A stretch of DNA of 64,000 nucleotides from Cohnella thermotolerans DSM 17683. GTDB lineage: Bacteria; Bacillota; Bacilli; Paenibacillales; Paenibacillaceae. Shown piece by piece: positions 34,364 to 42,921 of this stretch (positions are counted from its first letter, which is position 1; every line of letters starts with the position of its first letter). Made by a program: the position numbers and the translations under genes. The stretch lies in contig NZ_KE386957.1 in NCBI RefSeq assembly GCF_000429825.1, positions 8,186 to 72,185 on the forward strand, given 5' to 3'. The notes below the pieces were generated by a model. The model did no database searches. It was not told where the DNA came from and worked only from the letters and a program-made list of their open reading frames with translations.

Positions 34364-34525
34364 AACACCAGGGTGTTTTTCCAATGTCCACTATAAGGGG
34401 TGCACTTCAGTAGGAGGGGGTGTTATTTATTAGACATATTCGTCACTTTAGCTTGTCAAATGTCATAAAAAGAATCTTTACTTCAATACATATAATAATA
34501 TGGTTTTTTTGGGGGAGTGAATGAA

Positions 34526-35341
34526 ATGTCGAATGGATTTGTCGTTCGTTCCTTAGACGAAATAAGGTTTTGGTCGCGTATTATGAAGGAACATTCACTT
34601 TTTTTGAAACTTGGTTTTAGATGTGAAGACACTCAACTGATTAGTGAAGCAAATCATTTTTATTCCACATTCGAAGCAATCGAAAGCAGAGCGCATACAT
34701 TTGACGCTGGAGCAGACCCGCAAACCATCCAACGTTTTAATCTTGAAGTTCATACCGCTGTCTCCCACATTTGGGCATTTAAAAGGAAAGTGCTTGGCTT
34801 AATTTTACAATGTCAGCTTCCGGGACAAAATAACTTCCCTTTGTTGGTAGATCATACAAGCAGAGAAGCATTTTACTTTAGAAATCGACTAGAACAACTC
34901 AATGCAGGGCGATTAGATCCTTTACCCGATGCCATTATCAACGAAAATGTGTTCTTCCTGAGAATAATGGCGGATCACGCAAAATTTATTGGTCATCTCC
35001 TTGACCCTTCCGAAAGGAAATTAGTAGACCAGGCAAGACAATTTAGCGAAGAATTTGACCAATTATTATTTCAGGCAAGGGACATAGATTCCATGCGCCC
35101 GCAATCCCAAACCGTTCCTTTACTAGACCAATTTTTAGACCAAAACAGAGTCTCGGTAAAATCATTGCGGGACTTCAAGAAAACCGCACGCGACTTAATT
35201 GAAGCTTGTCGAATAAAAAGTATCATCCATCCGTTATTAGCGGACCATGTTTTCCGCGAGGCTGAAAGATTTCTTTTCATCATCGACATGTTCGAAAATA
35301 CATTGACCGGAAAACCTGCCCAAAATGTTTACTTTGATTGA
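34526..35341 (+). CDS. DUF2935 domain protein
   Basis: A 271-residue all-helical protein with two DUF2935 repeats, each a four-helix bundle. Repeat 1 is SLDEIRFWSRIMKEHSLFLKLGF and repeat 2 is INENVFFLRIMADHAKFIGHLL. Both carry the E/H residues (FWxxIMxEH and FFLRIMADH) that suggest a metal-binding or ferritin-like bundle. GGGGGAG lies eight bases before ATG 34526. Bacillus homologues are uncharacterised or linked to the spore. It is monocistronic and lower in G+C than the downstream housekeeping genes. Confidence 0.82.
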   Translation: MSNGFVVRSLDEIRFWSRIMKEHSLFLKLGFRCEDTQLISEANHFYSTFEAIESRAHTFDAGADPQTIQRFNLEVHTAVSHIWAFKRKVLGLILQCQLPGQNNFPLLVDHTSREAFYFRNRLEQLNAGRLDPLPDAIINENVFFLRIMADHAKFIGHLLDPSERKLVDQARQFSEEFDQLLFQARDIDSMRPQSQTVPLLDQFLDQNRVSVKSLRDFKKTARDLIEACRIKSIIHPLLADHVFREAERFLFIIDMFENTLTGKPAQNVYFD

Positions 35342-35619
35342 TATTTCGGATAATCGAATGAGCCTGCAAATTAAGGTATATATAAGGAAATGAACTGCCT
35401 TTGTACGCGGTTAAGGGGTCAAGCCAGAATGGCTTCATCGGTTACTTGCTGTCCCTCTTGCAAAGGGACAAAAATCACGGCGGCGGAGACAATCCGCGTT
35501 ACCGAAATTTTTTACCGGGCAATCCTTAAGAAGGAAGGGCTTGACACTTCATGTCATTGTCCTTCCGAACTAACAGTGAACAGCACTCCACATGTGTGGA
35601 ATGTAGGATATATTGAAAC
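35342..35619. other. Non-coding stretch before the tRNA operon terminator
   Basis: A plus-strand frame from 35390 contains TCCPSCKGTK, but there is no ribosome site and the frame runs through the tRNA terminator, so I do not call a gene. CCACATGTGTGG at 35588-35599 is a short perfect palindrome. Confidence 0.3.
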
Positions 35620-35643
35620 AAAAAAACGGCATCTCTGCCGTTT
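35620..35643 (-). terminator. Terminator of the tRNA operon
   Basis: Minus-strand AAACGGCA-GAGA-TGCCGTTT stem followed by a T-run, 14 bp past the CCA end of tRNA-Lys. Confidence 0.85.
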
Positions 35644-35656
35644 CATGTCTAAAAGC

Positions 35657-35732
35657 TGGTGGGTTCTCAGGGACTCGAACCCTGGACCAGATGATTAAGA
35701 GTCACCTGCTCTACCAACTGAGCTAAGAACCC
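35657..35732 (-). tRNA. tRNA-Lys (CUU)
   Basis: A 76-nt cloverleaf with encoded CCA. Acceptor GGGTTCT/AGAACCC, D-arm AGCTCAGTTGGTAGAGC, anticodon loop CTCTTAA giving CUU, and T-loop GTTCGAGTC. Confidence 0.95.
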
Positions 35733-35742
35733 GAATGAAGTT

Positions 35743-35818
35743 TGGTGGAGAATAGGGGGATCGAACCCCTGACCTCATCGCTGCCAGCGATGCGCTCTCC
35801 CAGCTGAGCTAATTCCCC
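35743..35818 (-). tRNA. tRNA-Ala (GGC)
   Basis: A 76-nt cloverleaf with encoded CCA. Acceptor GGGGAAT/ATTCTCC with one G-U pair, anticodon stem CATCG/CGATG with GGC in the loop, and T-loop GTTCGATCC. Transcribed ahead of tRNA-Lys with a 10-bp spacer. Its middle part is duplicated at 22486-22512. Confidence 0.95.
35776..35802 (-). repeat. 27-bp direct repeat within tRNA-Ala (right copy)
   Basis: Identical to 22486-22512 in the same orientation. Covers the anticodon arm and the 3' side of the D-arm. Confidence 0.8.
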
Positions 35819-35968
35819 AGGAGCTTGTCGTTCTCTTGACGACAAGATTGAGTTTATCACAGCGGCGACGGTGCTGTCAACGTCCTTTTTGCCGTCTGAG
35901 TCCGAAGGAAGAAGCGGTTGCGATTTTGACTAATTTTGTGCAAATCCCGCTTCCCCCTTCCCGCTTCA

Positions 35969-36430
35969 TTAAATCCCGTGCTTGTTGATGAGCGAATTGA
36001 GCTCCTTCAGAAACATGTTAATGTCCTTGAATTGCCTATATACGGACGCAAACCGGACATAGGCGACTTCATCGACGGCGTACAGCTGCTCCATGAGCAG
36101 TTCGCCGATAACGCGGCTCTCGATCTCCGGATTCGCCGTGTTGCGCAGCTCCCGCTCCACGTTGGAGACGATCACTTCCAACTGCTCGATCGATACGGGC
36201 CTCTTCTCGCAGGAACGGAGCAATCCGCGCAGCACCTTGTCCCGGCTAAACTCCTCCCGCCCCCCGTCCTTCTTGATGACGATCAGCGGCGTCTCCTCGA
36301 CCATCTCGAACGTCGTAAATCGGCGGCTGCACTGCTCGCATTCCCGGCGTCGGCGGATCGATTTGTTGTCGTTGGCCGGACGCGAATCCAGCACTTTCGT
36401 GCCGTTATAATCGCAATAAGGGCATTTCAC
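35969..36430 (-). CDS. nrdR: Transcriptional repressor NrdR
   Basis: A 153-residue repressor of ribonucleotide reductase genes that senses ATP/dATP. An N-terminal zinc ribbon (CPYCDY ... CEQCSRRF, four Cys) is followed by RRRRECEQC-type basic residues, then an ATP-cone ([25 protein letters not shown]). Full family length. The order nrdR, coaE, ytaF, mutM and polA is conserved in Bacilli. Confidence 0.95.
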   Translation of the reverse strand: MKCPYCDYNGTKVLDSRPANDNKSIRRRRECEQCSRRFTTFEMVEETPLIVIKKDGGREEFSRDKVLRGLLRSCEKRPVSIEQLEVIVSNVERELRNTANPEIESRVIGELLMEQLYAVDEVAYVRFASVYRQFKDINMFLKELNSLINKHGI

Positions 36431-36551
36431 GCGCGTATCATCTCCTTCCCGAAATCGATGGATTGTAGCCTGATTTTCCCATGCTATCCCTTACATGAAG
36501 CTTGCTGCAATGCACATAATACTTGTACCAACCGCAAGGAGGTGAACAACA

Positions 36552-36773
36552 ATGGGCGCAGGATCCCGCAGCAGCAATCAGCTGGTCGTCCCTCAAGCGT
36601 TCGGCGCGCTGGACCAACTGAAGTATGAAGTGGCGCAAGAACTCGGTATTACCCTTCCGCAAGACGGTTACTATGGCAACATCGTAACGCGCGACACGGG
36701 CCATATCGGGGGCCAAATCACGAAACGTTTGGTTCAGATCGCCGAGCAGCAACTTGCCGGTCAATTCAAGTAA
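36552..36773 (+). CDS. Alpha/beta-type small acid-soluble spore protein
   Basis: A 73-residue DNA-binding spore protein. ALDQLKYEVAQELGI contains the GPR protease cleavage-type motif region (K-x-E-x-A), and YYGNIVTRDTGHIGGQITKRLV matches the second SASP helix. It coats spore DNA and protects it from UV and heat. AGGAGGTG precedes the ATG. Its presence shows the host forms endospores. Confidence 0.93.
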   Translation: MGAGSRSSNQLVVPQAFGALDQLKYEVAQELGITLPQDGYYGNIVTRDTGHIGGQITKRLVQIAEQQLAGQFK

Positions 36774-36793
36774 TGGTCAGTAACCGATAAACG

Positions 36794-36826
36794 GAAAGCT
36801 TTGAAGCCCCAAGGCTTCAAGGCTTT
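36794..36826 (+). terminator. Terminator after the SASP gene
   Basis: TTGAAGCC-CCAA-GGCTTCAA with outer AAAGC/GCTTT pairs, then TCTCTTGTTT. It also lies at the end of the convergent minus-strand operon. Confidence 0.75.
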
Positions 36827-36851
36827 CTCTTGTTTGCGGAACACGGACGAA

Positions 36852-37430
36852 TTATAAGTTCTTATGCACCTGCTTGTACTTATTGTAATAATAAAGAACC
36901 TTCTGAACGTATTGCCTCGTCTCCCCGAACGGAATGTCGCGAACGGTCTCCTCCTTGCCGTCCCACTTCTTGCTCTTGAGCCATTCGCGAACGTTGCCGG
37001 GACCGGCGTTATAAGCTGCCAGGGAGACGACCAGGTTGCCGTCAAATTGCCGCAGCAGCTCCTGGATGTACCAGGTGCCGACCCGAATGCCGGCCTCCGG
37101 CTCCCGCCCGATGTCGTCCATGGTCAGGGTTCCGAAATTTTTCTCCCGCTTCAAAATCCACTGCGCCGTGTCCGGCATCACCTGCATAATTCCGATGGCG
37201 CCCTTCGGAGACACCGCTTCCGGCTTGTAGTTCGATTCCACCCGGATGATGGAGGCGATGAGCAGCGGATCGATCTTGTAAAGCTCGGCGGTGCGTTTGA
37301 TTTCCTCTTTATAGTATATCGGATAAATCGTTCTGCCAAGCCACTCGGACCGGATAAACAAAATTCCGATGACGACGACGAGAAGCAGCAGGACGGCTCG
37401 GGTCCGTTTGTTTTTCCGCTTCCCCTTCAT
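36852..37430 (-). CDS. Lytic transglycosylase (SLT domain)
   Basis: A 192-residue cell-wall enzyme. One N-terminal membrane anchor (about 11-28) is followed by an SLT domain with catalytic Glu in IIRVESNYKPEAVSPKGAIGIMQVMP, the G-x-x-Q-xMP motif and the AAYNAGPGNV block. It cleaves peptidoglycan between MurNAc and GlcNAc, leaving anhydro ends. Start overlaps the coaE stop (ATGA). Confidence 0.92.
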   Translation of the reverse strand: MKGKRKNKRTRAVLLLLVVVIGILFIRSEWLGRTIYPIYYKEEIKRTAELYKIDPLLIASIIRVESNYKPEAVSPKGAIGIMQVMPDTAQWILKREKNFGTLTMDDIGREPEAGIRVGTWYIQELLRQFDGNLVVSLAAYNAGPGNVREWLKSKKWDGKEETVRDIPFGETRQYVQKVLYYYNKYKQVHKNL

Positions 37431-38023
37431 GCCAGTCCCATATCCCGCCAGAACCGGTCGACCTGCTCCACGGTATGCTCAAGGCTGGAACCGTTGTCGA
37501 TGACGATATCGGCCAGCCTTCTTTTCTCTTCGATGTCCATCTGCGCGTTGATGCGCTGCATCGCCTCTTCCTCGGACAGCGCGTTGCGCTTCATCAGCCT
37601 TTCCAACTGAACGGCGCGCGGCGCGTAAACGACCATGACCCGTTCGAAAAAGGGCTGCAGCCCCGACTCGTACAGAAGCGGAACGTCGACGACGACGAGA
37701 CGGTCCGGCCGTTCGCGCTGCAACGCTTCCATCTGGTCGCGCATCGATGCCCGGATGGCGGGATGCGTAATCGCTTCGAGCGCTTTGCGTTCGGCTTCGT
37801 TCGAGAAGACGATCGCGCCCAGCTTGCTCCGGTTCAGCGTTCCGTCCTCGTTCAGGACGGCTTGTCCGAACCGCTGGACGATCTGACGAAGCGGAGCCTG
37901 CCCGGGCTCCACTACTTCCCGGGCGATCCGATCCAAATCGACAAGGGCCGCTCCCCGTTCCGTCAGCAGGCGGCTGACGGTGCTTTTGCCGGTGGCGATC
38001 CCTCCGGTCAGTCCGATATTCAT
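37427..38023 (-). CDS. coaE: Dephospho-CoA kinase
   Basis: A 198-residue P-loop kinase with GLTGGIATGKST, DLDRIAREVVEPG, and VDVPLLYESGLQPFFERVMVVYAP of the CoaE family. It phosphorylates the 3'-OH of dephospho-CoA, the last step of CoA synthesis. Overlaps the transglycosylase gene and follows ytaF after 18 bp. Confidence 0.95.
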   Translation of the reverse strand: MNIGLTGGIATGKSTVSRLLTERGAALVDLDRIAREVVEPGQAPLRQIVQRFGQAVLNEDGTLNRSKLGAIVFSNEAERKALEAITHPAIRASMRDQMEALQRERPDRLVVVDVPLLYESGLQPFFERVMVVYAPRAVQLERLMKRNALSEEEAMQRINAQMDIEEKRRLADIVIDNGSSLEHTVEQVDRFWRDMGLA

Positions 38024-38041
38024 GCTGCACCTCTTCTTTAT

Positions 38042-38761
38042 CTATAACAGCTTCATGATTCCCATTACGATCAGGATAATGCCTGGAAGAACGGTTAAAC
38101 GCCGAACCCAGCGCCATCCCGCGACGACGAAGCCGACTCTCATGCCGAGCCACAGAAACGTTCCGCTCGCCAGGGAGATGAGCCCGGCGGTAAGAAGCGG
38201 CGGAAACCCGACCAGCGCCGCCCCGATGCCCGCACCGAACGCGTCCAGCGACAAGGCCATGCCGAGCAGAAACGCTTCGCCGGCCGTAATAATGCCCGAA
38301 CGGTCGACGTCTGCTGCGGACGGCGTCCGCAAAATTTGAATAATGATGCCCATGCGCCGCAGTTCCAAAGTGAGCACCGCACGTTCGGCCGAGGCCGAAG
38401 CGGAGAGCGGAACGGAAGCCGAAGCGGAGACCGAAGCCTTATGCTCATCGCTTCTCTCCTCGGCAGGAGAGGGACCTTCCTTCTCCCGGTTGCGAAAAAA
38501 CTGCACCAACGCCCAAATCCCGATGCAGATCAGAATGCCGGCGCCGACCGCCGACGCTCCATGCGGCGACAGCCAGCGGGACAGCGCGACTCCGACCATC
38601 ATCGATGTCAGGATGATCAGTCCGGAACAGAGCGAAATAATGGCGACGGACAGCAGCGGAATGCGGATTTTGCGCAGGCCGTAGGTGATGCCGACGCCGA
38701 ACCCGTCAAGACTGACCGCCATGGCGAGCAAAATCAAAGACATCAAGCTGTAAGGATGCAT
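38042..38761 (-). CDS. ytaF: Sporulation membrane protein YtaF
   Basis: A 239-residue polytopic membrane protein of the MntP/YtaF (cation efflux-like) family. It has two repeats of three helices with AMAVSLDGFGVGITYGLR and GMALSLDAFGAGIGAAL, each with the intramembrane Asp. The cytoplasmic linker between them (about 108-150) is Ser/Ala/Glu-rich and partly repetitive. Start at ATG 38761 with AGGAGG. Sporulation-associated in B. subtilis and a conserved neighbour of mutM and coaE. Confidence 0.88.
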   Translation of the reverse strand: MHPYSLMSLILLAMAVSLDGFGVGITYGLRKIRIPLLSVAIISLCSGLIILTSMMVGVALSRWLSPHGASAVGAGILICIGIWALVQFFRNREKEGPSPAEERSDEHKASVSASASVPLSASASAERAVLTLELRRMGIIIQILRTPSAADVDRSGIITAGEAFLLGMALSLDAFGAGIGAALVGFPPLLTAGLISLASGTFLWLGMRVGFVVAGWRWVRRLTVLPGIILIVMGIMKLL

Positions 38762-38866
38762 GGCCGTTCCTCCTGCATGGCGAAACATCGTCGTTCCCGT
38801 CGCCTTGGGCGCAGGAACGCCTCTGAATCCATCCTATGCAGGGCGGAGGCGAATGCCCCCTTCGAT

Positions 38867-39805
38867 TTATTTCGCCTTGAAGGGCCGATTGTCTCCATCA
38901 AGCCGCAGCTTGACCGCGTTCGTTCGCGCCTTGCGAACTCCCGGACTGTCTGCGCCTGCCGGCGCCGCGCTTCCCTTCGGGGGTTTCTGGCACTTCGGGC
39001 AGACGTGCGTGCCCCGTCCTCCGACCGTAAATTTGACGATGGGAGAGCCGCATCGGTCGCAAGGTTCGCCCGTTCGGCCGTACACGCGAAGCTGATGCTG
39101 GAACATCCCCATCTCGCCTTGTCCGTTGACGTAGGACTTGATCGAGGAGCCTCCGGCTTCCACGGCGGAGCCGAGCGTGGCCCGAATGGACGCATACAGC
39201 CGGTTCCGCTCCGCTCCCGTCAGCGTGTCGGCCGGCCGTTCCGGATGGATACGCGCAGCGTGAAGCGCTTCGTCCACGTAGATGTTGCCGAGACCGACGA
39301 CGATCTCCTGATTGAGCAGCAGCGGTTTGATCTTCGTCGTCCGGCTGCCGAGCGCCTTGCGGAACGCCTCCGTCGTGAACGTATCGTCCAGCGGCTCGAG
39401 CCCGAGCTTGTTGAGCGGCGGGGAGCGGAATTCCTCTCCGGGCGCGAACAGATGCATCGTGCCGAATTGGCGGACGTCTTTGTATCGTAAAGCGGTACCG
39501 TCGGTAAAATGGAAAATGACGTGCGTATGCGGTTCAACGGGATCTTCTTCGCGGTACAAGCCGTATCGGCCCTCCATGCGCAGATGGGAGACCAGCACGA
39601 GTCCGTCGAGGAGAAGCCGCAAAAACTTGCCGCGCCGCTCGACGCCTTGGAACGTGCGGCCTTCGAGCATGGCCGCAAACGCCGCCGGATCGTCCGGCTT
39701 CTGCAAGATGCGGGGCAGACTGACGGTTACGCTCCGGATCGTCTTGCCGGTGATCAAGCTTGTCAAGGTGCGGCGCACGGTTTCGACCTCCGGAAGTTCC
39801 GGCAC
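38867..39805 (-). CDS. mutM: Formamidopyrimidine-DNA glycosylase
   Basis: A 312-residue base-excision enzyme for 8-oxoguanine. GTG start after GGAGGA, then PELPEVETVRR with the catalytic N-terminal Pro and Glu, conserved LLNQEIVVGLGNIYVDEALHAARIHPERPA, and a C-terminal zinc finger (CDRCGSPI ... HVCPKCQ). About 35 extra basic residues follow the finger (AVKLRLDGDNRPFKAK at the end), longer than usual. Confidence 0.95.
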   Translation of the reverse strand: MPELPEVETVRRTLTSLITGKTIRSVTVSLPRILQKPDDPAAFAAMLEGRTFQGVERRGKFLRLLLDGLVLVSHLRMEGRYGLYREEDPVEPHTHVIFHFTDGTALRYKDVRQFGTMHLFAPGEEFRSPPLNKLGLEPLDDTFTTEAFRKALGSRTTKIKPLLLNQEIVVGLGNIYVDEALHAARIHPERPADTLTGAERNRLYASIRATLGSAVEAGGSSIKSYVNGQGEMGMFQHQLRVYGRTGEPCDRCGSPIVKFTVGGRGTHVCPKCQKPPKGSAAPAGADSPGVRKARTNAVKLRLDGDNRPFKAK

Positions 39806-39860
39806 AATTTGTTCCTCCTTTACAGCCTATGAGCTTTATTCGTTATATAGGATAGGTAAA

Positions 39861-39883
39861 GGCCCGAACCGCCGGTTCAGGCC
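39861..39883 (-). terminator. Hairpin between polA and mutM
   Basis: GAACCG/CGGTTC stem with outer GGCC/GGCC pairs and TTTACC on the minus-strand side, right after the polA stop. Probably a weak terminator or attenuator. Confidence 0.45.
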
Positions 39884-39891
39884 GATTGGTT

Positions 39892-42579
39892 TTATTTCGC
39901 TTCGTACCAGTTGACGCCGACGTTGACGTCCGCCTTCAGCGGAACGTCGAGCGGGAACGCGCCCGCCATCACTTCGGGCACGAGCGCCGTCATCGTCTCC
40001 AGCTCGTCCGGCGGAACCTCGAAGACGAGTTCGTCGTGCACCTGAAGCAGCATGCGGCTTTGCAGGCCGCGAGCTTTCAGCGTCTCGTCCATTCTGACCA
40101 TCGCGAGCTTGATAATGTCGGCGGCCGTTCCCTGGATCGGCGTGTTCATCGCCGTCCGCTCCGCGAACGACCGGAGATTGTAGTTCGAGGCGCGAATGTC
40201 AGGCAAGTAGCGGCGCCGGCCGAGCAGCGTCGCCACGTAACCATCCTGCCTCGCTTGCGCTACGATGTCGTCCATATATTTGCGCACGCCGGGGAAGGCG
40301 TTGAAGTATTGCTCGATGAACGCGGCGGCGTCCTTCCGCGTAATGTTCAGGTTCTGCGACAGGCCGTAGTCGCTGATGCCGTACACGATGCCGAAGTTGA
40401 CGGCCTTCGCCTGCCGCCGCATATTCGAATCCACCTGATCCGCCGGGACGCCGAACACGTCCATCGCCGTCTTCGTATGAACGTCCATCTCGTTGCGGAA
40501 CGCTTCCTTGAGCCCTTCGTCGCCGGATATATGGGCCAGCACCCGAAGCTCGATCTGCGAATAGTCGGCCGCGAGGATATGCCAGCCCGGCTCGGAAGGC
40601 ACGAACGCCTTGCGGATCTGGCGGCCCTCCTCCAGCCGGATCGGAATGTTCTGCAGGTTCGGGAACTGGCTGCTCAGCCGCCCCGTCGCCGCGATCGTCT
40701 GCCGGTAATACGTATGGATTTTGCCGTCTTCCGGCCGGATTTCCTTGAGGAGTCCTTCGATGTAAGTCGATTGCAGCTTCGTCAGCGTCCGGTAATGGAG
40801 AATGAGGCGCACGATCTCGTGATACGGCTCCAGCTTCTCCAGCACTTCCGCGTCGGTGGAATAACCGGTCTTCGTCTTCTTGATGACGGGAAGGCCGAGC
40901 TTGTCGAACAGCACTTCCCCGAGCTGCTTGGTCGAGCCGATGTTGAACTCGAAGCCCGCAAGCCGGTATATCTCGCCCATCGTCCGCTCGATGCCGCTCT
41001 GGAACTCCTTGCCCAGCTCCTCCAGCGCCTCCGCCTTGACGGTAATGCCTTGCTTCTCCATCCCGGCGAGAATGACCGACAGCGGTTGCTCCAGCTCGTA
41101 ATAGAGCGTCCGCATGCCCGCTTTGTCCAGCTCTTCGGCTAGCGGCCCCGCGAGCCTGCGGACGGCGTCCGCCTTGGCCGCCAGATGGGCGGCCAGCGCT
41201 TCGTCGTCCGGCACGCGGAATTTCGCGCCCTTGCCGAAGACGGCTTCGTCCGTGGCGATGGCGGGCAGCCCCTGCCGCGCCAGCAGCCCCGCGAGCGACG
41301 GGTCGGCATCCGTCGGATCCAGCAAATAAGCGGCCAGCTGCACGTCGAACGCCAGGCCGCGCAGCGCGATGCCGGAACGGGCCAGCACCAGCTCCGCCCG
41401 ATGCAAGTCGCAGCCGGTCTTCGCGGCATCGGCATCCGCCAGCCAATCGCGCAGCGGCCCGGCCTCTTCCGCCGTCAGCGAAGCGTACGGCAAGGCGAAG
41501 ACGCGGCCGCCCGCTGCGATCGCAAGCCCTATGCCTTCGCTCTCGTGCGGGTTGTCGCCGTGCGACTCGACGAGCAGCGCTTCCGCCTGCGGCAGCGCCT
41601 CGTTCAGCGCCTTCCAATCGGCCGGCCCGCGCACCCAGACCGTCTCATAGGCGGCGGCTGCCCGGGCGGCCTCCGCGTCGTCCGTCTCCGCCGCGCCGGC
41701 CGCCGCGGACGACAGGTCGAGCCGCTCGATCAGCGACTTGAACTCGAGCTTGCGGAAAGCGGCGGCAAGCTCGGCCGCGTTGTAGCCTTTCCACTCCAGC
41801 TCGTCCAGCGTCCGCTCCAGCGGCACTTCCCGGAAGATCGTCGCCAGCCGCTTGCTCATGCGCGCGTCCTCGTGGTGGCTGCGAATATTTTCCCCGAGCT
41901 TGCCCTTAATCTCGCCCATATGCTCCAGCACGTTCTCGACCGTGCCGTACTCGGCCAGCAGCTTCAGCGCCGTCTTCTCCCCGACGCCCGGCACGCCCGG
42001 GATGTTGTCGGACGCGTCGCCCATCAAGCCCTTCAGATCGATGATCTGCTCGGGCCTCAGGCCGTATTTCTCCCCGATCTCGTCCGGCGTATAGCGCTCC
42101 ACCTCGCTGACACCTTTGCGGGTGAGCAGCACCGTCACCCGCTCCGAAGCGAGCTGCAGCATATCCTTGTCGCCGGAGACGACGACCGCCTCGTGCCCTT
42201 GCTCTTCCGCCAGGCGGGTCAAGGTGCCGATAATGTCGTCGGCTTCGTAGCCCGGCAGCTCGAACTGCGCGATCGAGAACGAGACCAGCAGCTCCTTGAG
42301 CAGCGGGAACTGCTCCGACAGCTCCGGAGGCGTCTTCTGCCGGCCCCCTTTGTACTCGCTGTAGCCTTCGTGGCGGAACGTCGTCTTGCCCGCGTCGAAA
42401 GCGACGAGCAGGTGAGTCGGCTTCTCCTCCTCGAGCACCTTCAGCAGCATGGTCGTAAAGCCGAAAACCGCGTTTGTATGTAATCCGCTGCTGTTCGTAA
42501 GCGGAGGCATCGCGTAGAAAGCCCGGTTCACGATGCTGTTGCCGTCGATCAGCAGCACTTTGCGCTTCTTGTCGCCCAT
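39892..42579 (-). CDS. polA: DNA polymerase I
   Basis: An 895-residue repair polymerase. Residues 1-290 form the 5'-3' exonuclease with metal-site motifs (VAFDAGKTTFRH, YEADDIIGTL, VSGDKDMLQL, GLMGDASDNIPGVPGVGEKTA). The 3'-5' exonuclease region (about 310-470) lacks the DxE pair, as in Bacillus enzymes, so proofreading is predicted absent. The polymerase domain carries DYSQIELRVLAHIS, RRQAKAVNFGIVYG and LLQVHDELVFEVP. Usual neighbour of mutM. Confidence 0.96.
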   Translation of the reverse strand: MGDKKRKVLLIDGNSIVNRAFYAMPPLTNSSGLHTNAVFGFTTMLLKVLEEEKPTHLLVAFDAGKTTFRHEGYSEYKGGRQKTPPELSEQFPLLKELLVSFSIAQFELPGYEADDIIGTLTRLAEEQGHEAVVVSGDKDMLQLASERVTVLLTRKGVSEVERYTPDEIGEKYGLRPEQIIDLKGLMGDASDNIPGVPGVGEKTALKLLAEYGTVENVLEHMGEIKGKLGENIRSHHEDARMSKRLATIFREVPLERTLDELEWKGYNAAELAAAFRKLEFKSLIERLDLSSAAAGAAETDDAEAARAAAAYETVWVRGPADWKALNEALPQAEALLVESHGDNPHESEGIGLAIAAGGRVFALPYASLTAEEAGPLRDWLADADAAKTGCDLHRAELVLARSGIALRGLAFDVQLAAYLLDPTDADPSLAGLLARQGLPAIATDEAVFGKGAKFRVPDDEALAAHLAAKADAVRRLAGPLAEELDKAGMRTLYYELEQPLSVILAGMEKQGITVKAEALEELGKEFQSGIERTMGEIYRLAGFEFNIGSTKQLGEVLFDKLGLPVIKKTKTGYSTDAEVLEKLEPYHEIVRLILHYRTLTKLQSTYIEGLLKEIRPEDGKIHTYYRQTIAATGRLSSQFPNLQNIPIRLEEGRQIRKAFVPSEPGWHILAADYSQIELRVLAHISGDEGLKEAFRNEMDVHTKTAMDVFGVPADQVDSNMRRQAKAVNFGIVYGISDYGLSQNLNITRKDAAAFIEQYFNAFPGVRKYMDDIVAQARQDGYVATLLGRRRYLPDIRASNYNLRSFAERTAMNTPIQGTAADIIKLAMVRMDETLKARGLQSRMLLQVHDELVFEVPPDELETMTALVPEVMAGAFPLDVPLKADVNVGVNWYEAK

Positions 42580-42921
42580 CTCTCATCCACCTTGTCCGGT
42601 AGCGTGCGTTCTAGTCCATCATACCATAAACACGCCCCTCTCCGCGACGAACCGGGAATGGGAAAAAGCGGTCTACCCGTCGGGCAGGCAGGATAAAAAC
42701 TCCATACGGAGTCGAACCACCTGAAGCGCTGTGGACCAAACATGCAGAAGGAACCGAGTTGAGGGGATAAGCATCCAAATAGGATGAAAAAGGGGCCATT
42801 CGGTGTCGAAAGTCTGAAGAAGGGTGAAGACGCAGAAACGTGAAGACGCAAAAAGACGGGGCCGATATTCGCCTTCAGCCCCGCCTTCCACCTGTCTGCA
42901 TTGCCTCCGATGCCGCCGCCG
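42580..42921. other. Intergenic region between polA and phoU
   Basis: No gene seen. Holds a short repeat GTGAAGACGCA (about 42824 and 42840) and the phoU terminator at 42850-42884. Confidence 0.4.
42850..42884 (-). terminator. Terminator of the pst-phoU operon
   Basis: Minus-strand CGGGGC ... GCCCCG stem with T5 following, 38 bp after the phoU stop. Confidence 0.65.

Larger units (their letters stand above)
22486..35802. other. Candidate genomic island bounded by tRNA-Ala repeats
   Basis: About 13.3 kb lies between the two 27-bp repeats. It is visibly poorer in G+C than both flanks, is full of unrecognised genes and remnants, and interrupts otherwise typical chromosomal content. No integrase or other mobility gene is visible, and the left repeat lacks the tRNA 3' end, so excision competence is doubtful. 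Confidence 0.4.

Noticed and set aside
35390-35698. 102-codon plus frame with CCPSCKGTK
   Set aside because: It reads through the tRNA terminator and into tRNA-Lys and has no ribosome site.
22486-35802. Integrase, relaxase or phage genes inside the candidate island
   Set aside because: None of the frames shows a tyrosine or serine recombinase, so mobility is not claimed.
41185-42483. 432-codon plus frame opposite polA
   Set aside because: Antisense shadow. No start signal or recognisable fold.
39892-42579. Loss of the polA proofreading site as a novelty
   Set aside because: Absence of the DxE exonuclease motif is usual for DNA polymerase I of Bacillus relatives.
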